Source of the DNA: Phlebiopsis flavidoalba
Taxonomy: Eukaryota > Basidiomycota > Agaricomycetes > Polyporales > Phanerochaetaceae
Reading direction: 5' to 3'
Assembly: GCA_035772785.1 (NCBI GenBank)
Contig: JAOCPU010000058.1
Coordinates: 154,899 to 218,898, forward strand
Length of the DNA stretch: 64,000 nucleotides
Both the position numbers and the translations under genes were made by a program. The first letter of the stretch is position 1; each line of letters begins with the position of its first letter. The notes beneath the pieces are model-generated. The model made no database searches, was not told the DNA's origin, and saw only the letters and a list, made by a program, of their open reading frames with translations. Below are positions 13,977-23,824 of the stretch, piece by piece.

Positions 13977-15246
13977 ATGTCTCGCTCCTACCATAACATG
14001 GGATTTTCATCCACCCATACCGATTGGGAAGCCTTGGAAAAATCACTCAGCACAGTGACAAGGCCACAGCGGATGCTCAAGGTCGTTCAAGACAGAAAGA
14101 TACGCATCTTGCCACATCTCCTAGGAGACAAAAACACAACCCCGCCCACCTTCGAGGCACATACACAAGCACATAGCGGCATCTACGCCACCCACCAGCA
14201 GCCTCCGCTACCTATCAGCCGTCCTCAACTCCCGGGTCAACCTCTAAGCTTCGGTCACCCAGCATATATATTGTCTTCGCCGTCTGGATTCCCAACCCCC
14301 TTCGAGTCTCCTAATCTCACCGTCTCGCACTCTGCAGACTCTTCTCGGAAATGGCTTAACATCCAATCCATCTCGACGGCTTCCGCACAAGCATACCGTA
14401 GCACTCACACATCTCCTCAGCACTCTTCGAGAGCCATAGGCCACAGTCGACTTCCAGAACTATTGGCCGCTGGACATCCCACTGTCTCTCTTTCCTCTCC
14501 TCTTCCGGACTTACGCCGCGTCCGGGCCCCTAAGAGCGGAACCACCAGACAGGCTGCTTCTGCGGTTTCTACACACAGATTGCAGAGTAGGAACTATATG
14601 CCCCCCAACAATATTTCTCCAAGAGCCGTCATCCCGCCTCTACCTTCGGGGGAGCTTCCGGGCTCTGGCTTCTCATACCTGACCGCGAAATATCCAACTA
14701 TCTCCTGCTTCTTCTTCAACTTGCCGGCTCAAGTACTGTAGCTCCGGTGCCCGTCGTCTATCACGGCAGTCCACACACAGCACACCCATGGGAGCAGAAA
14801 TGACCCAGTTGTCCCTGCACTGCCAGCTACGTTTGGGGCGCCGACGCTCCAAATGGATGGCATAAACGCCGCGGAAGTCTATTTGCCTCTGCCGAGGCTT
14901 TGTATCGCTATCTTCACCCGGCGAGGTGTGCTGGTGTTATGCGCGTGATACGCCCGTATGGACGCTCTTTATCTCCCGGGATGCGGACTACGTCGAGCCT
15001 GTACATCTGTTCACCGTGCGACGTGGCCACAGCGATCATACGTGGATCCTGGAAGATCAGTCTGACGTATTGCTCAAGGATAGGACAGACCTGGTATGTG
15101 TCATTGAAACCCGCCAGGCGACTCAGACATCCGCGCTATGTATCATGTCATTATGTACTGCGAGAGACAACCACAAGACAGTGACTCCAGTATGTACGAC
15201 TCACGATATAGCAAGGGTAACGCTCACTGGCTTTCCACAGGTCTGA
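13977..15246 (+). CDS. Unknown Pro/Ser-rich protein, probably frame-shifted
   Basis: An uninterrupted 254-codon frame runs from 13977 to 14741. It starts MSRSYHNMGFSSTHTDWEAL and is very rich in Ser, Pro, Thr and His, which suggests a largely disordered protein. Beyond its stop the sequence stays open in another frame through NAAEVYLPLPRLCIAIF, TPVWTLFISRDADYVEPVHL and LEDQSDVLLKDRTDLVCVIE to 15246. That part looks more like a folded domain. Since frame breaks are common in this window, I treat both parts as one gene with a shift near 14740. I do not recognise the family. A TATA-like site lies just upstream. The second half may include an intron or be a separate gene. Confidence 0.45.
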
Positions 15247-16080
15247 TCTCGGTCGTCCGCACACTGGGTCTGCCACACCGTCGCTCGACACTCTTTGGAA
15301 CTCATGCACGATTTTCCGGGGGCGGCGCTGCAAGCTCAGCACGGAGTTGAACATCTCTGGCGCACCTTCTGGAATGCGGCGATAATTCATTACGCGGACA
15401 AGTCAAACACTCGGCAGGGCTTCCCCCGCTCGTTGTATGTTCGGAAGGACAGCGCCGCGTCTAGACTTCCAAACGAGTAAAAGGCCAACGGTTTATTCGA
15501 CTTCATGCGTTCCCGAATCTAGCGATACGCAGAGAAACCTGCGCAACGTGCGGGAGTCCGTGCTGCCCATTGCTCGCAATGGTACCCGACCAACACAGGG
15601 AACTTCGTTTCACTTTTCGTGATGTCATCTCTAGTATGGCGTTGTAAATTTAAGGTCCCCTAGCCTGCATCAGGCATCTATAATTGACACATGATATACT
15701 ACACGCTCGGATAACATTGCCTTTTGGCGGCTGTATAATTAATTCTGTACGCTGATGATCCTTTACCGAATACATTTCAGAGTGACCGATTACTTTCGTA
15801 TACAATCTCGGTCTGCCCGCGAGTCTTGGCTGATTCGGCACTAAGCTTGAGGCATAGTCCCTAAAACTCGTTTAGCATTGAGTTCAGGAGCCCCTTCCAT
15901 TTTTCAAAGCTCTAAATTTCACCTGCAAATTTACTACTGATTGTCCACGGGCAGCTACCAATGAATATTCATGAATGCTCAAAACTTTAAACAGCGCTCA
16001 TGACACTCAGACAATGCTGATTCCACCCTGGAGTGTGGACTGAATCACTGGAGCAGGAGTCTGGAGAATCGAGCGACGAG
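15247..16080. other. Unassigned interval before the Mutator-like element
   Basis: Short open frames continue to about 15620 (for example 61 codons at 15437-15622) and may be the 3' end of the preceding gene. From about 15840 to 17280 there is no open frame of 60 codons or more on either strand. Nothing else is recognisable. Confidence 0.35.
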
Positions 16081-16102
16081 AATCGAGATTAAGGTCTGCC
16101 AC

Positions 16103-16220
16103 ACTGTTTAGTTTATTACTGTTTATAAACTGTTTAAACTGCTTTTATGTTTATGTTTATTTACAAAATTGTCCGTAACTGGCGTAAACTGTTTATAAAT
16201 CAGTAAAAACTATAAACAGT
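16103..16220. repeat. Left subterminal TTTATAAAC array of the transposon
   Basis: An AT-rich array built from CTGTTTATAAACTG-like units. It begins ACTGTTTAGTT and ends TATAAACAGT, so it is roughly palindromic. It shares unit sequence and order with the array at 16903-16997. Such arrays could bind a transposase or fold into hairpins. Confidence 0.65.
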
Positions 16221-16902
16221 TTCTATACATCGGTGCAGAACTTCTACAGACTGAAAACTGCTCATTTTAGGTCACAGTCGACAGTTGCACGCACCTGATT
16301 CCGACGTTGTGCCAAGGCTCGACACGGAACGACGGGTCAAGGCCGCGCGTCGGTGAGGCGTCTAATTGCCATAATAAAGGCAAGGAGGCGGGACCGTCCA
16401 CGCACGCCTTGCAATGCCTCGCATGGATCAAGCAACAAGAAGAGTAGGGCAGGTAGGTTATGAGTGTCCCAGTGGAAGCTTTCGCTGTATATTACTCCTG
16501 AACTAGTATGTAGGAGTAGGACTGCCAGAAGTACCCGGACCTGATGTTCCTTCGAGAAAATCCTGCCCAGTCACGGCCGGGAACTCTCTCACAAGGCTTC
16601 TACGCGGTCTTATCAAGCTTGCCACGGACTTATTAGAGTAGTACTACACGCCACGAGTTACACTGGCCTTTCTCGAGCTCATTGGGATCCCATTAAACCT
16701 CTCGCGCCAATGGTCTTTCATTGGGTGCTTCGCGCTTAGCGCCAGGCTGTCGTCGTGCCCCTCTCGTCAGTGGTCACCTCGGATAACAACGGATTGAAGT
16801 CTCAAGACAGTCCATAGCCATTTAGATTGTTGGTGACAACTAGAATCCCCATAGGTCTCTACCCATAGCTCTTGAAGGCCGATTTTGTGGAAGACAGCAT
16901 AT

Positions 16903-16997
16903 ACTGTTTAGTTTTACTGTCTATAAACTGTTTATAAACTGTTTATAACTGTTTTACTGTTTATTTACAAATTTTTCGTAAAACATAACTAAACAGT
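16903..16997. repeat. Right subterminal TTTATAAAC array of the transposon
   Basis: A second array of CTGTTTATAAAC units, starting ACTGTTTAGTTTTACTG and ending ACTAAACAGT. It contains at least three tandem units and is nearly palindromic at its ends. It lies just inside the right terminus of the 10-bp-flanked element. Confidence 0.65.
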
Positions 16998-17325
16998 TGG
17001 AGCCTTAATCGAGATTGTGCATGTCGGAAAACTCAAGTCCGTCTTATCAGACGGTAATCTTATGACAGCCTTCAGACGCCTCATAAAACCCTAAAAAGGC
17101 ACGGAGCGTCTCGTAAGGGTGTTTCATCTTGAGCGTCGATGCTCAAAGTAACAGCAGTCAGTGGGTATTACTTACCTCGGTAAGTATCTCTACTTACCTG
17201 TCGGGCCCTTATCAGGGTTTCTCCTTTCTTAGCAGGCACTCGCGTCTTTTGACCTTTTAAGGGCTTAGAAGCTCTGCTAACCCTAATTTACTTTTTGCGA
17301 CATGTCATTGTCAGAATGTGCGGCG

Positions 17326-17338
17326 AAAAAAAAAAAAA
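17326..17338 (-). terminator. RNA polymerase III terminator (T13)
   Basis: A run of 13 A on the plus strand is a T13 tract on the tRNA's strand. It starts 5 bases after the tRNA 3' end, as expected for an RNA polymerase III terminator. Confidence 0.85.
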
Positions 17339-17343
17339 CCAAT

Positions 17344-17413
17344 GCATTAAGGGGGAATCGAACCCCCGGCGGGTCGATGGCAACGACCCAGGTTACCACT
17401 ACCCCATTAATGC
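17344..17413 (-). tRNA. tRNA-Gly (anticodon GCC)
   Basis: The minus strand gives GCATTAA/TTAATGC as a perfect 7-bp acceptor stem. The anticodon stem is GGTCG/CGACC, with the 7-base loop TTGCCAT and anticodon GCC. The T-arm contains GGTTCGATTCC, which is a canonical B box, and the D-arm TGGGGTAGTGG fits the A box. No intron is present. The 70-nt length is close to the usual 71 for tRNA-Gly. An oligo-T terminator follows directly. Confidence 0.96.
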
Positions 17414-17509
17414 TTAGAAAAACGTCGATTTTCGCTGTATATCCATGATTTGTAAAGGAGGGGGGGGAGACTGCTCCAACAGGCTCCAACCCGCGTCGCG
17501 TTCGTGATC

Positions 17510-18177
17510 ATGTCCGACGCATGTCCTTTCCATGTCTGTTGTCAGCTCGACGCGCGAGATGTTGGAATCTCCATTCTCCTCGCTCACCATTCCACTCTAA
17601 TGCTGGAACTTGGCCTTATCCCGTATTCTCCTCAACTCGGCTCACGGTTCGCAAGTCGATATTCGAGGCCCATGTCTCTCCCGTTCCCTCGAGGATAATC
17701 TCTTCCACTCAAGACAGTTCGTCTGACGGTACCCCTAAATGTGTTTCGCCCCATCATACCGGGCAGATGACGCGCCAGTTTGGACCTCTATTTGACGAGC
17801 TCACTCGTCTATATCCCCGCACGAAACGTGCGACCCACTGCATGTATGCCTGGCGCATCTCCACTTCATGCTCTAGTCGAGCCCTGAAATCCTTGTCGGT
17901 TCTGTATCAGGCGGCGAGGCTGGGGGCAGGAGAACGCCTGGAGCGACTACTCGAACTGTCCGCCGCCTGCAAAGGAAGGGACGTTGTTCTGGTGGTATAT
18001 AGGTGGTACGGAGGCGTGAAGCTTGGGAGCGAGCGGTGGAAGTGTATTTCAGACGTCGCGAAGGAGGCATTAGGTGTCGCAGCCGAGAAAGGATGGAAAA
18101 TGAAACTCTGCGCTGAGAATGGGATGTCGGATGGGCAAAGTCCAGTCCTTGTTCAGCGCTGTGCCATTCTTTCTTAA
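17510..18177 (+). CDS. IMPACT/Yih1-like (UPF0029) domain protein
   Basis: The C-terminal two thirds look like an IMPACT N-terminal domain, a ribosomal-S5-like fold found in Yih1/IMPACT, which restrains Gcn2. Visible blocks are VRKSIFEAHVSPVPS, then FDELTRLYPRTKRATHCMYA, a glycine-acidic turn GAGERLERLLEL, and the signature VVYRWYGGVKLGSERWKCIS followed by DVAKEAL. The frame is open to a stop at 18177. The start is uncertain: ATGs lie at 17510 and 17521 in different frames, and a frame change or intron is likely before 17650. No RWD domain is seen upstream, so this may be a single-domain UPF0029 protein rather than a full Yih1. It lies 97 bases right of the tRNA, on the opposite strand. Confidence 0.75.
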
Positions 18178-18678
18178 TACGACTGTTAAATCTTATGAGA
18201 CATCTATGATCTTGCCAGATGTTATGCATGGCAACAAGATCATTTCGCTCTATGCGCAGCAAGAGCACCAACGGGTAATCACCGACCTACATTGGAGTGT
18301 ATCTGGCTTCTAGCCTGAGTAATCATAGTTGTGTGTGTTGTCTGTACGCTTTCTCATTTCATTCAGACATCCTCCTAAATGCTTGACAGAACATATTCGG
18401 CGAGTCATAACAACTGATTTGGTTTTATGTATAAAAATGCCTGGCCTCCTCAGGAGAGATTTATTCTCGACTGGGAGGATCGTTCTGTCGACTGGCGCGG
18501 CCATATCGGGTATCGTCTATTTCCCTGCTGTTCTTCTACACGATCTGAGCATGCTCATCTAACACACCGCTAGGGTGTCTTGTGAAGAATCATAAAAAAC
18601 TAGTCGTAGGATGTGTACGATGCTTTACAGAGGAGCTCACTTACAGTCTGTGAACGATACCGGTGTGGTTTGAATAAA

Positions 18679-19586
18679 CTAACGGATTGCTCCGTCGTAA
18701 ACATTTGGATTAAGGTTAGAGAGCTGCCTCTGGATGATGCTGACATCTCCGTGACAAGTTTGTGCTGAGATGGTATCATTGTCAACAGGTGAGCGAAGTC
18801 ACACGGAATTATTGGTGATGAGTCCTACCTCCATATTGGCGATATCGTGTCTCGCGGCTTCAATCTTACGCCGAAGCTCCTCGTTTGTGCGCTCAATGTC
18901 TTCCGTCTTGTGCATGACATTCTTGATAGTGTTGATCTCATGTTCCACTAGCGTTCTATGTCGTTCTTGTCGGAGTTGGCCTGCAAGCTACGCGTCCGGT
19001 CAAATTCCAAGCCGCACGCGCGGGGCCAATTATGCATGATGCTCACCAGAATCTTTCGGAACTGGCGGTCACGATCCTTGTCGCATTCTAGCAGAGTTCT
19101 TCTGTCCGCAGAAGCAGAGACTATCCGTCTGAAGAGGTTCTTACGGCCGATCACAGTCTCAATTGTCGCTTGTGCATCGGTCAAGTCCCTATGCTCATTC
19201 CTGCTGAGTAGACTGAAGCTAAGTCTAAGACTCTCACTTACTGCTGAAAGCGCCAAATGTAGGAATTCAGGTTCAAGCTCTTTTCATCAAAGTAATCCGT
19301 CAGGACGGCAATATCCTGGGAGATCTCTTTTGCGCATGCTTTGAGGTCCTCTCTGTTAGATCTAACAGTCTGTCACATATATGTATTCAGCTGTGAGACT
19401 CTTTGACGGCCTATTGATGGAGCTTCTTACCTGTGTCAAGTCGGCGACAAATATTGCGGTGTCGAGAACGCCTTTGACTCCGGGCACATAACTGCTTTCC
19501 GCAAGCATAGATCCGATCCTTAGGACAGCCTGGCTTATATCGAGAGCAAGGTCAGATTTATGAGTCTTGGTTTGCTGCTGCACCAT
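18679..19586 (-). CDS. Small helical protein, possible MLKL-type N-terminal domain
   Basis: Read leftward, the first exon starts MVQQQTKTHKSDLALDISQA and includes SSYVPGVKGVLDTAIFVADL. A donor-like GTAAGAAG follows, then REDLKACAKEISQDIAVLTD, then a helical segment with RRTLLECDKDRDRQFRKIL. A coiled-coil-like stretch follows, including ERTNEELRRKIEAARHDIA, and the last exon ends NLNPNVYDGAIR. The order (VPGVKG plus hydrophobic helix, then a Glu/Lys-rich helix after an N/R-ED motif) recalls the four-helix N-terminal domains of many basidiomycete NLR-like and MLKL-like proteins. No NACHT, NB-ARC or kinase part follows; the gene ends after about 220 residues. It could be a truncated immune-type gene, a free-standing adaptor-like protein, or something unrelated. 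The family call is an inference from pattern only. Confidence 0.5.
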
Positions 19587-20177
19587 GGAATGGAATTGTG
19601 TTGAGGGATGAAATGATTCTGTACGTCGACGACAGGGATTTGTGGCAAGGTTTTAAGAGTGTGCCTCCCAGGTTGGCAAACATTCTTGGTGACCTCTGGG
19701 CAAGTATTTCAACAAGCTTAATTAGTACGTATAGGGTTGGGATACACAGTAAAGGCAGATATCCGGATAGAATGGAGCGTTCAAATCTGCATCTAGGCAC
19801 GACCTCATTCATATCCAGAGTTCCTGGCTCCATGGATATCCTTGAGTCTTCTGAAACAGACGGATTCTGAAGGATAGCCGTTGCGCAATAATCCACATAC
19901 CTCAGCTGCTTTGTGGGTTCGTCGAATTTTTGAGCATTGCGACATGGGGAATTGGAGCGCAATAGATCTCAAGCAAATCCTTTTACCGGGTTCATTGACG
20001 CAACCTTGACGTTCTCAATGCGCATGTTAATCCACTCAAGTCCAATGACTCTACATACACAATTAGGGCACATGCTAATGATATACAACAATTGCCAGCA
20101 ATCCATGTGTCTATGATACAAACAAAAGAGCGGTCGCGAAAAATGTTCCCACAAGGGTCAGCAAGTACTTCAAGAAT

Positions 20178-22050
20178 CTACGCCAGTTCAGGCCCTTCCA
20201 CATCCGGTACAACAATTGGGGGCAGCTTCGGTGCGTACTTCGATCTCTTTCGAAGAGCAGCACCATACTTGAAGAGAACGATTGGGATTGGCATCAAGCC
20301 TAATGCGAGGAAACCGAGGAGCGTCGACGCCCACCTCGGATCGAGCCGCTCATCACATTTGTGTCGCAAAAAGAGCAAATCCGGCGCCAAAACACGAACG
20401 AATGACAGTATTTGCCGCGAGGGCCGACGCAGCGTAGGCGAGGTTAGGTGTCGATGATGTAGTTGAACAAGCCGAGGAAGATCCACAGGATCGAGAAACC
20501 GAGTGTGTTGCCTGCCATGAGTGGGGCCCAGAAGCTGATGCTCGGGAAGGACGTCCAGCCGAACCAAAAGAAGGAGCCAGCAAAGACCGGGGCGGCCCAT
20601 ATCGCCTGTTCGAGGCGGTATTCTGGCGGGACGGGGTGCGGCGCGTAGTCCCGCGCGAGCCGCTCGTAGCGTGGCTGCCAGATGAGGACGTAGAGTAGGA
20701 CGGCGAAGCAACCGCCAATGATGATAGGAAGGAACATCAGGCCGGATATGCCAGCGTTGAAGCCGTGGCCTATCTCAAAGACAATTGGGTACGCTTCGAA
20801 GAGGAGATAGACGACGCCGTAAATAAACTGCGGCGTACACGTCAGAGGGTACGCAATAATACGGGTAAAAAGCGCTTACACTCATGTAAACGGTGAGTGC
20901 AATGAGCATGGGCTCGTGGAAACATATCATAACTGGACGAGTTATGACTGCAATTGCCGTTTTCTCTGAAATGACATACGCTTCTTCTCCATCGGGGCGT
21001 AGTAACGATCGTCGCCAGTTTCCTTGCGAAGCTTCTTTGCGCGGTTGGCTAAAATTAGAGGTCTGTATGTCAAGTGTCAGAATTTTTGGCGACTATACTT
21101 TGGCAATGGAACGGGGGTACGTACTTGTATGTCTCCGGTACCGTAAGAAAGATAAGGAGGGTACAAGCGGTGGTGAAAAATGTCGACACTCCGAAAACCC
21201 AGCGCCAACTAACTCCCGACACGGCCATGAAGCCGCTGACCGATGGACTCAGACACGGGCCAGCGAACGGGGCGAGGGTGTAAAGCGTCAAGGCCTGTCC
21301 ACGAGCGTTCTGGCATCCCATATGTCCGAGATAAGTGCACTAGAGAGCATCTAACATGTAAGTCGTCGCGAGAAGATAATAAAGAGTGTGGCAGAGGAAC
21401 GTACGCAGTGATGACAAGACCTGAAGCCGCGAACATTCCACTAAGAAAGCGAAAGATTATATTGACGCGGTGTTTGGGGCCAATGCGCATCCCATGGAGA
21501 ACATGGTGCATGCTGTGAAGGTTAACACTAAGGGTTTCTTGCGGCCAAAAATCTCGGAGAGGGGGCCCCATAGCAATGGACCGATACAGTATCCGCCGAC
21601 GAAAAAGTGAAATGGTAAGGACGCCCACTTCACGGCTGAACGTGAAGTGCTCCATGAGCTGGGGAATGAATGCCGGATGGGATTGAGCTGGAAAACGTGC
21701 TATTGAAGAGACTTAGTCATCTAGACACAGTTATGGGAGCATATTGCTTACGCATTAATTCCCATGAGACCAGCCACCATAGTTAGGTACCAGCGTCGAC
21801 CACGAGACCAGTTCAGAGGGTCCTCGGGATCATGTAGCTCAAAGCCGACTTCGTATCGAGATGAATCATCGCTCTCGCTAGCTTGTGCCTGCACCTTGGA
21901 AGAGTTCGGGACCTCATGGTCGCTGTGAACGAGAAAGGTTAGAAATGGAGAGCGCTTGAATCAAAGGAAGTTACATACTGTAGTGTCGCAGTTGGTGATA
22001 CTTCGGTTTCTGTGTGAGACTCCAGGTGCTCAGATGAGGTTCCAGGCATC
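20178..22050 (-). CDS. MFS multidrug transporter (DHA1, 12-TM type)
   Basis: A plasma-membrane drug:proton antiporter-type carrier. The ATG at 22050 gives MPGTSSEHLESHTETEVSPT and then a donor GTATGT. The next exons carry ELHDPEDPLNWSRGRRWYL, the Asn-Trp-Ser block before TM1 that is typical of fungal DHA1 carriers. Later segments include MEHFTFSREVGVLTISLF, a GPLLWGPLSEIFG-like motif A (with frame breaks), RFLSGMFAASGLVITA, LYTLAPFAGPCLSPSVSGF (motif C-like) and SWRWVF. The second half includes FAGSFFWFGWTSFPSISFWA and FGAGFALFATQMYERLDPRW, with the C terminus VVPDVEGPELA. Short introns separate exons, for example near 21040-21070 and 21360-21410. The substrate cannot be deduced. Confidence 0.92.
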
Positions 22051-23824
22051 TAGGAAGGTTGTGGGGGAAGTGGAACTTCACTGTCTTCGACTTATATTGG
22101 GCCATCTGAGTTCGTAACGAAGACACGTCGGACAGCGCAGCTGAGCCGTTTCTTCATGAGCCGGAGACTCCGCGAACAAGGGATGAGCAATGGAAATGAA
22201 GGCACAACGTGGCCAAGTCTTGCAGGGCGGTGGCCAAATGTGTCTCCCGGTTACTGGGAAACCGGGGAGCGGCGGGAAAATCTGACGAACAAAGGGTTTC
22301 TGCTGCACGATCTTCACGTGCTGACGACAGAAGATATGTATGTTGCAGTCCCCGAATTGCCCTCTACGGCCGAAATCGCATCTGTGATCGGGCGTTCTGA
22401 CTGGCCAGGAGTGTCTCACCTGTAAGGTGTTTGTCCACCGAGGAATGCGTTTTTGGCAGCCTGGATGATGCAATCTGCCCAATGAGAGTCACAGATCCGG
22501 TTTCGCACCAGTTTGCGTGAGTAGAGCTATTAACAAACAGTACGGAACACGGCCTGGTGGACGGAAGGCGCCGCCGCGATGACATTCTTATTTGATGTTG
22601 TTGGCGGCAGTACACTCGACCACTGTGTAACAGAGAGCGGCGGTTCCAAGGTCAAACTCGCGTCGGCGACAGCGCACGTCGGGTTCGCCGGTTCAACCCG
22701 CTCCGCCGCGGGTCCGCAGAACGAAAAAATACGTCGCTGCCAGCCAGTCAGCATTTTTTGCGCAGTAGTGAAATATATGTGGTTCAAACGTACCACATTC
22801 ATACATACCGTCGAAGACGGAGTTCGGCATGCTTTTGATATTTAAGGTCGCCCGTACGAGCAGCGAATAGAAGGCCCGGAAAGCCTGTCAACCACAACCG
22901 GTGGTAAGCATATCATAAGCAGTCATTGAATGACAATCGGGGTCGATGGGAATCCAGGTGGAAACTTGGAATTGAGGCAGCGGTTTGAATGTTAATGCTA
23001 CTCTGACGGTAGCCGTGATGATTCGGAAGTCGTAGATGGGCGCTCGGAGTCGGCCGCAGCGGGGCCTTTGTGGCGCTCACCGTCACAAGCGTTGCGACCA
23101 TCACGAAGTGCCGTGACTGTCGGTTCCAAGGACACTATGCCCGGTAAATCCTGGAAGTCAAATGCGCCAGAGTGGGACAGTCTAGAGAGCCGTAATCCTC
23201 CTCTGAGGCTCAAATCGACAGTGCACAAATGTTGCATGAAATGTCATCGAATGATCATAGAACGCTATCGGCGGCCTTGTACCGGGCTCAAGACAGTCCG
23301 TCGTATTGAAAAGTCGTGCAACTAAACATGTCTGCATCACCTATGAGAGCAACTATCAGTGAATACTTGCAATAAAGAGATCATATCTCATGTAGACTGC
23401 ACCTTGACCCGCTAGTTTACTTATCACAGCTCCGGATGACAATCACGTTCATCTGATAATCGTAGGTAGACAGTCGCTTTACTCGTAATTGAGCAACTTC
23501 CCGGTCATATGGCTGTTGCGACATACAATGCAGCAACAATTCAAAGCTAACTTCCATCATGGAAAGCGGTCAAAAAGTTGCGGGTAGTGATATATGTCTC
23601 CCAGCAAGTGCCGCTGGGGAGCTCTGTGTCTATATTTAATTTCAGCTTACAATCAGTGGTGGAGTGCCATCTTTCCATTCGAACAATAGCCGGATGAGGT
23701 TCTGGTTTAAGCCAAGTGGCATGGGACACAGCCGTGACAGGAAACAGCCATCACGTGTATCACGTGTCTGTGACGTTGGCGCACAAATGAGTCACGGTTC
23801 TTTTGTGAGTCGTGTGGAACCGCG
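22051..23824. other. Divergent interval between MFS and XPG-like genes
   Basis: A 1.8-kb gap with both neighbours transcribed away from it. Short open frames occur (about 90 codons on the minus strand at 22530-22802, about 85 on the plus strand at 23068-23325), without recognisable motifs. I see no repeat or RNA gene. Confidence 0.4.

Larger units (their letters stand above)
16091..17006. mobile_element. Non-autonomous Mutator-like DNA transposon
   Basis: The 916-bp interval is flanked by a perfect 10-bp direct repeat, AATCGAGATT, at 16081-16090 and 17007-17016. That length suits a Mutator-type target duplication (8-11 bp). The element ends are imperfect inverted repeats: left AAGGTCTGCCACACTGTTTA, right (reverse complement) AAGGCTCCAACTGTTTAG, followed on both sides by TTTATAAAC-rich subterminal arrays. 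There is no open frame of 60 codons inside, so the element cannot encode a transposase. The target duplication is seen directly; the superfamily is inferred from its length and the terminal structure. hAT elements normally give 8 bp. Confidence 0.6.
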
